Assembly: GCA_934444895.1 (NCBI GenBank)
Contig: CAKSDA010000048.1
Coordinates: 1 to 11,519 of the forward strand
Length of the DNA: 11,519 nucleotides
Direction of reading: 5' to 3'
Source: an uncultured Eubacteriales bacterium
GTDB taxonomy: Bacteria; Bacillota; Clostridia; Oscillospirales; Acutalibacteraceae
In this document: piece by piece, positions 6,113 to 11,519 of the stretch
How positions within the stretch are numbered: position 1 is the first letter of the stretch
How the letters are laid out: each line of letters begins with the position of its first letter
Notes under the pieces: generated by a model
Seen by the model: the letters and a program-made list of their open reading frames with translations, nothing else
Databases searched by the model: none
Told to the model about the DNA's origin: nothing
Translations under genes and position numbers: made by a program

Positions 6113-8116
6113 TTATATCTTAAAAGCGTCAATATATTCCGCAAAATATAACGCATCATAAAGAACTAAATCCTGATCGTTTGACCAAGGGTCGAAAAAT
6201 TCGCCTCTTTTACCGTTTAACTTATAAGGATAAACATAGGCTGCTGCCCCTCTTGCGTTATCTCCTATTAGACACATGCAGTTTCTAAGGCACTCTTCAG
6301 CTTTTTCTTTCCAAACATCTTCCTTGCTTAAAATACTGTATGAAAGAAAAGCACGCGCCGTAAGACAACTAAGATGATGCGGAAAAGTATCGCCGAATGT
6401 TCTGTTCTTGCCAAACCAGTAATCATCCCAAAAGCGAATTGCAATTTCATTTAGATGAAAATCCGGTTGCATACCTGAAAATCTTTCAAGACATTCAACA
6501 TGTTTTTTGGCTTCGGCTTTATAATAATCTTTATCCTCGCAAAGCATTCCCATTTCTGAAATATGGCTTACTGCAGGAGTAACGATGGTTTGTTCGTAGT
6601 TAACCTCATGCTTAGGATAGGAAGTTCCGTTTGAGATAATATTATCAACATGAGTTTTAAAAAGTTCAATAACGCGTTCCGCTTCTTTTTTTAATCCCGC
6701 TTCTTTAAAGGCACGCATTACCTTTGCAATTGCAAGCCCGTTTGCATAGCACTTTTTACCGCCTGCTCCGTAATAATTTTCAGCAAGTCTTACAATATGC
6801 TTTAAATACTTAACATCGCGCGTTACAAAATACATCTCACAAAAAACAAGCATAACTCCCGGCGCATTGTAAAGGCGAAGCTGATCTCGGTTTTTTCCTA
6901 TAGTATTAAATACTTCGCCTGTATTTTCATCATAAAATTCACGAAAAACAAACTCAATAAAAATATCGATTGCTGCTTTGACCTCCGGGTCATTTTTAAC
7001 CTGCAAATATTTCATTAAAAGAAGCGGTATGTTCATTCTCTCGCGGCAGGCATTGTGATCCGGATTGCTATAATCAAAATAAGTACTGTCATACTCATTG
7101 TCATATACCAAAAAGGCTCCATACAAAGGGCTTGTTTTATCTTTGCACTGCTGATATTTAACAATAAAATGAACCCTGTCCTCCAAAAGTTCTTTAAAGT
7201 TTCTTTTAACCATAAAGCGGGTCCAGGTAGTGAAGTTTCCGATTTTTACGGTAAATTTCTGTTCACCTAAGCTTTCAGCATGGAATTTCACTTTATAAGA
7301 ATTTTTAATTTTTTGTGTGGGTATAAGTTTTTCACCCAGATAAACACAAGGCTCCATATCATTTACGGGAGTAACGGTAAACTCAATATCTTCATTTTCA
7401 AAGACGGTGTAATGCACCGCATCAATTTTAACAAAGTTATCATATTTTTTTATGTGATTAAAAAAGTCTTCGGTTCCGGCATGCCAAAATATTTCCCATT
7501 CAATTTCATAGGATTCTCCGCTTTTTAAAAGCATACTTTCAGGTTCTAAAATAAAGATACCACGATTATTGGTATGACACTCATTTTGATCGTAACAGTC
7601 GATAGCGCCCTTTGTTAGAAAAAGTCCCATATTGATATTTGAAATTCCCATTTTGAGAGCATTTACCCAAGCAAGGTTATGCCCGCACCAAATATGCGTA
7701 TGACAATGATGAATCATACATTCGTCTGCATTTGTGTAACGATCGTTAAACGGAGTTTCAATACCGAAATTGTCGCGGTTAACACAGATAACGGTATTGG
7801 TAATATTCTTAAGCAGATATTTTTCGGTAAAATTGCCGCTTTCATTAAAGCTTCTTGTTACTGTAACCGAAAGTTCGCCGTTTTCATATTCTGCAACAGA
7901 TTGGTCGTCTGATTCGGAAAATGAAGAAAGTTTCATTTCTTTTCCTTCAACAGTTCCGAAAACTCCGCTGTCGGCACACCAGTTTCTTTGATGCAGTTTG
8001 CCCCAATTACCGTTTTCGGCGCACCAATTCATATTATAACTGTCATGCGGATTTATAATTGATTTTATAAATCCGGTCTCTTTATCAAAAGAAATGTTAA
8101 AATGGGAATTTTTCAT
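6113..8116 (-). CDS. Large cytoplasmic protein, probably glycan-active (beta-sandwich + alpha/alpha toroid), exact family uncertain
   Basis: A 667-residue protein with no signal peptide or membrane segment. Residues 1-230 look like a beta-rich domain with unusual Trp, Cys and His content: NMNWCAENGNW (28-38), HQRNWCADSG (42-51), HHCHTHIWCGHN (136-147), NNRGIFILEP (183-192) and WEIFWHAGTEDFF (207-219). Residues 235-305 resemble a small Ig-like insert. From 310 to 667 the sequence is helical with recurring aromatic clusters (YPKHEVNYEQT 500-510, RFWDDYWFG 561-569, FDPWSNDQDL 641-650), as in (alpha/alpha)6-toroid lyases and hydrolases. I suspect a rhamnosyl-glucuronate-type lyase (PL27-like) or related uronate-active enzyme, from memory of motif style only. 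The start is ATG 8116, with GCGAGG 8 bp upstream; a TTG at 8200 would add 28 unsupported residues. As the first gene facing the AraC regulator, it may generate the pathway's monomer. Confidence 0.75.
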   Translation of the reverse strand: MKNSHFNISFDKETGFIKSIINPHDSYNMNWCAENGNWGKLHQRNWCADSGVFGTVEGKEMKLSSFSESDDQSVAEYENGELSVTVTRSFNESGNFTEKYLLKNITNTVICVNRDNFGIETPFNDRYTNADECMIHHCHTHIWCGHNLAWVNALKMGISNINMGLFLTKGAIDCYDQNECHTNNRGIFILEPESMLLKSGESYEIEWEIFWHAGTEDFFNHIKKYDNFVKIDAVHYTVFENEDIEFTVTPVNDMEPCVYLGEKLIPTQKIKNSYKVKFHAESLGEQKFTVKIGNFTTWTRFMVKRNFKELLEDRVHFIVKYQQCKDKTSPLYGAFLVYDNEYDSTYFDYSNPDHNACRERMNIPLLLMKYLQVKNDPEVKAAIDIFIEFVFREFYDENTGEVFNTIGKNRDQLRLYNAPGVMLVFCEMYFVTRDVKYLKHIVRLAENYYGAGGKKCYANGLAIAKVMRAFKEAGLKKEAERVIELFKTHVDNIISNGTSYPKHEVNYEQTIVTPAVSHISEMGMLCEDKDYYKAEAKKHVECLERFSGMQPDFHLNEIAIRFWDDYWFGKNRTFGDTFPHHLSCLTARAFLSYSILSKEDVWKEKAEECLRNCMCLIGDNARGAAAYVYPYKLNGKRGEFFDPWSNDQDLVLYDALYFAEYIDAFKI

Positions 8117-8143
8117 ATAAACAACCTCGCTTTTCTTATAATT

Positions 8144-8172
8144 ATTGTATATTCTTAATGATTTAAAAACAA
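8144..8172 (-). promoter_or_regulatory. Candidate sigma-A promoter for the toroid-protein gene
   Basis: On the minus strand TTGTTT (8167-8172) and TACAAT (8144-8149) are separated by 17 bp. The predicted transcript start near 8137 leaves a leader of about 20 bases before the ATG at 8116, just enough for the ribosome binding site. It is divergent from the AraC promoter. Confidence 0.5.
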
Positions 8173-8189
8173 TGGAGACCCTAAGTATA

Positions 8190-8203
8190 AAATTGGACAA
8201 TTT
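8190..8203. promoter_or_regulatory. 14-bp palindrome between divergent promoters
   Basis: AAATTG-GA-CAATTT is an inverted repeat with perfect 6-bp arms, midway between the two -35 boxes. It sits about 60 bp upstream of the predicted start of the toroid gene and about 55 bp upstream of that of the AraC gene. The position suits a shared regulator site, possibly bound by the adjacent AraC-type protein. Short AT-rich palindromes also arise by chance. Confidence 0.35.
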
Positions 8204-8215
8204 GAGACTTTTTAT

Positions 8216-8244
8216 TTGACAACGGCAAATTATAGCTATATAAT
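8216..8244 (+). promoter_or_regulatory. Perfect-consensus sigma-A promoter for the AraC-type regulator
   Basis: TTGACA (8216-8221) and TATAAT (8239-8244) match both consensus hexamers exactly, with the ideal 17-bp spacer. The predicted start is near 8251, giving a leader of about 60 bases. Such a strong promoter for a regulator gene implies tight repression by something else, and a palindrome overlaps the -10. Confidence 0.85.
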
Positions 8245-8255
8245 GTTATATAGCT
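8234..8255 (+). promoter_or_regulatory. 22-bp palindromic operator overlapping the -10 box
   Basis: AGCTATATAA (8234-8243), a TG spacer, then TTATATAGCT (8246-8255) form a perfect inverted repeat with 10-bp arms. It covers the -10 hexamer and reaches the expected transcription start, the classic location for a repressor. AraC-family proteins usually bind direct repeats, so a dimeric repressor, such as the DeoR-type protein encoded at 9422 or an outside regulator, is a better guess. Confidence 0.6.
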
Positions 8256-8309
8256 TAGTTAGATTTATTAGGTTCAGCTATTTTCAGACAAATGCGGAGT
8301 GTGATTTTA

Positions 8310-9203
8310 ATGCTGATTGAATTTTCCGAACTGAATAAACACTTTTTTAATATAACAAATATTTTTGTTAAAAAACAAATTTCTGATGGAAAAACAAGGT
8401 TTATAATGCACGAACCACGGCCTACCGACGCACTTTTGCTTTTTGCAAATACTACCGGCGTTTGTTATCAAAAAAATATGAATCCGATTTATATTCCTCA
8501 CGGGGCGCTTGTTTATATGCCTCAAAACTGTCACTATGTTTGGGAGAATTCCCCTATTGAAAACAGTAATACTCAGGAAAACCTTTTGTTTGAATTTACA
8601 CTTAATGATATTAGTATTACTCGCGACAATTCAGAAAAAAATACGCTTATATCTACAAAAAATATCGGTGAACATATTTCATTTTCTAAAAGCGTATCTG
8701 TTATAACCACAAGTCATTCGGCGCTTTATAAAAACCTTATGTACAATCTTATTGATGCTTTTGAAAAGTACAAAGGTTCTCCCCTGCCGGTTTACTGCGC
8801 CGCTTATGAAATGTTTAACACCCTGTCCAATAACTGCAGAATAGAACAAAAAAACAACTCAGATATAGGAATTATTAAAAACAGTATAAAGTATTTGGAA
8901 GATTGCACATTGCCGCAAAAAAGCATAAAAGAGATTGCCGAAGGCTGCAATATAAGCATAAGTTATTATGAGCGGTTGTTTAAAAACTACGCAGGTGTTT
9001 CTCCTACCGAATACCGGCATATTCACAGAATAAACCAAATTAAGATGTTCTTGCAGGAAGGTGAAATAACACTCGATGAAGCGGCAGAAAAAATGGGATA
9101 TTGCGACAGCGGATATTTATGTCGATTCTTTAAAAAACAAACCGGCATGACACCTAAAGAATATAAACGAATATATCATCTTCAAACCGAAAAAAGTTTA
9201 TAA
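8310..9203 (+). CDS. AraC-family transcriptional regulator
   Basis: A 297-residue regulator. The N-terminal half (about 1-150) is a beta-rich cupin-like effector-binding domain with a run such as IYIPHGALVYMPQNCHYVW. The C-terminal 95 residues carry the two helix-turn-helix motifs of the family: KSIKEIAEGCNISISYYERLFKNYAGVSP and the stronger second one, TLDEAAEKMGYCDSGYLCRFFKKQTGMTPKEYKR, which fits the AraC signature closely. The start is the ATG at 8310, because GGAG (8296-8299) is 10 bp upstream; an in-frame ATG at 8292 would add six residues and swallow that site. It is transcribed divergently from the toroid-protein gene and likely activates the catabolic genes in response to a pathway sugar. 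The effector is unknown. Confidence 0.93.
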   Translation: MLIEFSELNKHFFNITNIFVKKQISDGKTRFIMHEPRPTDALLLFANTTGVCYQKNMNPIYIPHGALVYMPQNCHYVWENSPIENSNTQENLLFEFTLNDISITRDNSEKNTLISTKNIGEHISFSKSVSVITTSHSALYKNLMYNLIDAFEKYKGSPLPVYCAAYEMFNTLSNNCRIEQKNNSDIGIIKNSIKYLEDCTLPQKSIKEIAEGCNISISYYERLFKNYAGVSPTEYRHIHRINQIKMFLQEGEITLDEAAEKMGYCDSGYLCRFFKKQTGMTPKEYKRIYHLQTEKSL

Positions 9204-9280
9204 ACCGCAATATTAAACTCCGCGCGTTCAAAGCATATTAAAACCATAATCAATCATGTTAATTTCAATCAAGATATAAT

Positions 9281-9327
9281 TTAAAGCGGCGTATTTAGGC
9301 ATAATCTGCTTAAATACGCCGCTTTAA
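9281..9327 (+). terminator. Long hairpin after the AraC gene, probable (bidirectional?) terminator
   Basis: A perfect 17-bp stem pairs TTAAAGCGGCGTATTTA (9281-9297) with its complement at 9311-9327. It can extend inward through a G-U and three further pairs to a five-base loop. It lies 77 bp after the AraC stop and 32 bp before the next promoter. The stem is flanked by A and T runs but has no clean U tract (CTTTAATATA follows), so termination efficiency is uncertain. Confidence 0.6.
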
Positions 9328-9358
9328 TATATAAATTTATAAAAATATTTTAAAACGG

Positions 9359-9387
9359 TTGACATTACTTTTTTCATGGAGTAAAAT
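9359..9387 (+). promoter_or_regulatory. Sigma-A promoter for the DeoR-regulator/transporter operon
   Basis: TTGACA (9359-9364) is followed after exactly 17 bp by TAAAAT (9382-9387), five of six matches to the -10 consensus. The predicted start is near 9394, leaving a short leader containing GGAG (9408-9411), 10 bp before the ATG at 9422. Confidence 0.75.
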
Positions 9388-9395
9388 GTATTTAC
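9381..9395 (+). promoter_or_regulatory. Inverted repeat over the -10 box (possible autoregulatory operator)
   Basis: GTAAA-ATGTA-TTTAC has perfect 5-bp arms. It spans the -10 hexamer and the predicted transcription start of the DeoR gene. The same half-sites TTTAC and GTAAA, in the opposite order, make up the operator-like site at 4757-4767. Self-repression by the DeoR-type protein is plausible but unproven. Confidence 0.35.
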
Positions 9396-9421
9396 TTGTT
9401 TTTAATTGGAGTTGATTGTAA

Positions 9422-10186
9422 ATGTTTGCAAATGAGCGTATGGCATATATATGCGATCTGCTTAAGAAAAACGGAGCCGTAACAACCGCAAATCTAAGCA
9501 GCGCTTTAGGCGTATCTATTGAAACCATAAGAAAAGATCTTCTGATGCTCGAAAAGGAAAACCGCCTTTTCAGAGTACACGGTGGAGCAATTTCCAATGT
9601 AAACAGTGTTAAAAGCTTGTCCTTAAAGGACAGATTGGTTTTAAACCGAGAAGAAAAGCAAATATTATCCAAAGCCGCCTGCGACTTTATATCCGAGGGA
9701 GATATTTTGGCAATAGATACCGGCAGTACTTCGGTGGAATTTGCGGAGATATTGCGTCTTCGATTTAACGAGCTTACAGTAATTACACACTCTATAGATG
9801 TATTTGAACTGCTAAAGGAAAAAAACGGTTTTAAAATTATACTGGTCGGCGGTTTGTTTATGCCTGAAGAGAATGCTTTTTACGGAATGCCCACACTCGA
9901 AACATATAAAACACTTCATGCAAACAAGGCGTTTATTACCCCTGCGGGCATATCGCTTAAAAACGGAATAAGCTATTGCAGTGAACCGCTTATGGTTGTT
10001 GAAAGGCAAATGATTGAATCAGCAGATAAAGTTTTTGTATTGGCAAACAGTGATAAATTTGAAAAGACAGCGCTTTTCAGGCTTACTTCAATGAGTGACG
10101 AATTCACCTACATCACCGATTCAAAAATATCAGATAATCTTAAATCACTGTATAAAGAAAATGGAATAAACATAGTAACAAAGTGA
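9422..10186 (+). CDS. DeoR-family transcriptional regulator
   Basis: A 254-residue regulator of the usual length. Residues 1-57 form the winged helix-turn-helix: MAYICDLLKKNGAVTTANL, then SSALGVSIETIRKDLLMLEKE and the wing LFRVHGGAI, close to the DeoR signature. The C-terminal sensor domain (about 75-254) has the sugar-phosphate-isomerase-like fold motifs DTGSTSVEFA, LTVITHS, ILVGGLF, the KAFITPAGIS strand and a late NSDKFEK. DeoR proteins are usually repressors released by a phosphorylated sugar or pathway intermediate. The gene has its own promoter and shares a transcript with the transporter 17 bp downstream, so it probably controls uptake and perhaps the divergent catabolic genes. Confidence 0.94.
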   Translation: MFANERMAYICDLLKKNGAVTTANLSSALGVSIETIRKDLLMLEKENRLFRVHGGAISNVNSVKSLSLKDRLVLNREEKQILSKAACDFISEGDILAIDTGSTSVEFAEILRLRFNELTVITHSIDVFELLKEKNGFKIILVGGLFMPEENAFYGMPTLETYKTLHANKAFITPAGISLKNGISYCSEPLMVVERQMIESADKVFVLANSDKFEKTALFRLTSMSDEFTYITDSKISDNLKSLYKENGINIVTK

Positions 10187-10203
10187 TTAAAGGGGTCCGA
10201 CAA

Positions 10204-11409
10204 ATGATTGAAAAACGCCGTCAGGCTTTTAGAATAGGTACGCTTTGCATTGTAACATATCTTGCCAGTTATATTACAAAAAATATTCTCAGTGTTTCAA
10301 CTCCGGAGATGATTAAGGAGACATTTTTTTCAAAAGAATATATCGGACTGTTGTCCTCCATATGCTTTATTTTTTATGCAATAGGCCAGTTTATAAACGG
10401 ATTTATCGGCGATAATACCCATCCGAAATATATGGTTATAATAGGTCTTGGCATAAGCAGTATAAGCACTTTTTCAGTACCGCTTACATATAATCGGTTT
10501 ATACATTTTGCAGCTTTTGCCCTTATCGGCTTCGGACTTTCTATGCTGCGCGGGCCTCTTATGAAAACAATATCCGAAAACACTGCGCCGGCGTATGCAA
10601 GGATAATTTGTACATTTTTCAGTGTGACGAGCTTTGTCGGCCCGCTTATTGCCGGTTTTTTGTCAATAATATTTAACTGGCGAATTGTTTTTTTAACAAC
10701 CGGTATAATTTCCATTTTCATAGCAATAACATTTTTTATTGTAATATCCGGGCTTGAAAGAAAAGGAAAAATAGTCTTTACAAAAAGTAAAAGCACCGGT
10801 ATTGGCGATGTTCTAAGTGTTTTTAAATTAAAAGATTTTATTTATTATATGTTTATAAGCTCAATCGGCGAAATAGTTGCGTCCTCAATAACATTTTGGA
10901 TTCCAACATACACAACAGAACATTTGGGTTTTTCCGGCGCCGCCGCTTCAACCGTATATTCTATAGTTTCGGTTACAACTGCGTTTGTTCCCTTTATTGC
11001 CCTTATTATATATGAAAAACTTATAAAAAACAGCATAAAGCTTGCTCTTACAATGTATATAATTTCATTTGTATTTTTTATAGCCGTAAGGTTCACAAAA
11101 GCTCCTATACTAAACATTATTTTTCTTATAATAGCAAAAATGTCAGCCGCTTCGGCTTCCAGCATTGTTTGGAGCACATATATCCCCAGTCTTGCAAGAA
11201 GCGGACGCGTTTCAAGCGCCAACGGTGTTATAGACGCTTCAGGCTATTTGGCAGCATCGCTTGCAAATGTTGTTTTTTCAAAAAGCGTAGCGCATCTGGG
11301 TTGGAACGGAATTGTAAGCATGTGGTATATCATCATGCTGATAGGCGCATTTGCATCAATCACTAAACTGTATATAACAAAACGAAAAAGTGCCGATTAC
11401 AACGCATGA
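10204..11409 (+). CDS. Major facilitator transporter of the OPA (GlpT/UhpT-like) type, likely sugar-acid importer
   Basis: A 401-residue integral membrane protein with about 12 hydrophobic segments and a hydrophilic central loop (about 184-205). Blocks align by eye with E. coli GlpT: KNILSVSTPEM in TM1, the FINGFIGDNTHPKYM loop after TM2, FWIPTYTTEHLGF in TM7 and GYLAASLANVV near the end. GlpT's two substrate-binding arginines are missing: R45 aligns with T25, and R269 with A226. GlpT H165 is also not kept. The substrate is therefore unlikely to be an organophosphate; a hexuronate, glycerate or other free acid is more plausible (inference). The ATG at 10204 is chosen because AGGGG (10191-10195) is 8 bp upstream; an in-frame GTG at 10183 overlaps the regulator's stop and lacks such a site. 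It is the only transporter in the window. Confidence 0.88.
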   Translation: MIEKRRQAFRIGTLCIVTYLASYITKNILSVSTPEMIKETFFSKEYIGLLSSICFIFYAIGQFINGFIGDNTHPKYMVIIGLGISSISTFSVPLTYNRFIHFAAFALIGFGLSMLRGPLMKTISENTAPAYARIICTFFSVTSFVGPLIAGFLSIIFNWRIVFLTTGIISIFIAITFFIVISGLERKGKIVFTKSKSTGIGDVLSVFKLKDFIYYMFISSIGEIVASSITFWIPTYTTEHLGFSGAAASTVYSIVSVTTAFVPFIALIIYEKLIKNSIKLALTMYIISFVFFIAVRFTKAPILNIIFLIIAKMSAASASSIVWSTYIPSLARSGRVSSANGVIDASGYLAASLANVVFSKSVAHLGWNGIVSMWYIIMLIGAFASITKLYITKRKSADYNA

Positions 11410-11446
11410 TATTAAATATTTTTATTTAAAAAAAGCCGGAATGTTC

Positions 11447-11519
11447 TGAACTGCCCCAAGTTGTACAGACAGTACAAAAAAGCCTACTTGATGTAGCAAA
11501 TTAAATTTTAAGAAACAAA
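11447..11519. mobile_element. Possible terminal inverted repeat of an IS3-family-like element (edge, partial)
   Basis: TGAACTGCCCCAAGTTGTAC, beginning 37 bp after the transporter stop, resembles the TGAACTGACCCC...AGTTGGACA ends typical of IS3/IS150-group insertion sequences. A small inverted repeat, TTGTAC-AGACA-GTACAA (11461-11477), follows. The rest of the window (to 11519) has no coding frame, and no second end or transposase is visible. It could be an intact element continuing to the right, a remnant, or chance similarity. Confidence 0.35.

Noticed and set aside
8173..8199. TGGAGACCC...TTGGACA considered as a second IS3-like end
   Set aside because: Similarity is weak and interrupted, and the stretch lies within a functional-looking divergent promoter region.
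8117..8200. 28-residue N-terminal extension of the toroid protein from a TTG at 8200
   Set aside because: No ribosome binding site near 8200, and the candidate promoter lies inside the extension, whereas the ATG at 8116 has GCGAGG 8 bp upstream.
8292..8309. ATG at 8292 as the AraC start
   Set aside because: It would place the only GGAG site inside the gene; ATG 8310 fits that site better. The difference is six residues and either remains possible.
9443..9454. 12-bp palindrome GCATATATATGC inside the DeoR gene
   Set aside because: Lies in the coding sequence of the conserved N-terminal helix, is short and alternating AT, and has no promoter context; likely chance.
10183..10203. GTG start at 10183 for the transporter, overlapping the DeoR stop
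   Set aside because: The AGGGG ribosome binding site lies downstream of it and correctly positions ATG 10204.

Overview
The window looks like one carbohydrate-catabolism locus from a low-GC anaerobic Firmicute, probably a gut- or rumen-type Clostridia/Oscillospirales relative. This rests on the AT-rich intergenic DNA, Gram-positive-style Shine-Dalgarno sites (AGGAGG, GGGGAG), sigma-A promoters and the gene families present. No species-level assignment is possible. No RNA genes or CRISPR arrays were seen. The coding sequences are intact except the first, which runs off the left edge.

Layout. From 1 to 8116 all genes are on the minus strand. In transcription order they are: a large cytoplasmic (alpha/alpha)-toroid-type protein, probably glycan-active (6113-8116); an Ldh_2-family NAD(P)-dependent 2-oxoacid/2-hydroxyacid dehydrogenase (4863-5909); a KDPG/KDG-type class I aldolase (4009-4665); an aldo/keto reductase (3104-3952); an MOFRL-family glycerate 2-kinase (1614-3092); a divergent enolase paralog (304-1617); and the N-terminus of an NAD-dependent aldehyde dehydrogenase (1-298). 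The last five are tightly packed, with gaps of 56, 11, -4 and 5 bp, and are probably one operon. The first two genes are separated from each other and from the operon by about 200 bp, so they may have their own promoters. From 8310 to 11409 the genes are on the plus strand: an AraC-type activator, then a DeoR-type regulator followed after 17 bp by a transporter related to the organophosphate:phosphate antiporters (OPA/GlpT).

How the genes may work together (inference). The transporter would bring in a sugar acid or a short uronate-containing oligosaccharide, and the large toroid protein could cleave it. The two oxidoreductases would reshape the product into a 2-keto-3-deoxy sugar acid. The aldolase would split this into pyruvate and an aldehyde such as glyceraldehyde. 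The aldehyde dehydrogenase would give glycerate, the kinase 2-phosphoglycerate, and the enolase-like protein possibly PEP. This is the order of a non-phosphorylative Entner-Doudoroff branch, uncommon in bacteria. Two residue-level observations fit non-phosphorylated substrates: the aldolase has Asp where E. coli Eda has the phosphate-binding Ser, and the transporter lacks both substrate-binding arginines of GlpT. The enolase paralog keeps the metal ligands and catalytic lysine but has lost most other catalytic residues, so it may be a different dehydratase.

Regulation. The divergent region 8117-8309 holds a promoter with perfect consensus boxes for the AraC gene, overlapped by a perfect 22-bp palindrome, plus a candidate promoter for the toroid gene and a 14-bp palindrome between the two. 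Tandem TTTA-type sites lie 20 bp apart upstream of the aldolase operon. The right edge (from about 11447) resembles the terminal inverted repeat of an IS3-family insertion sequence.
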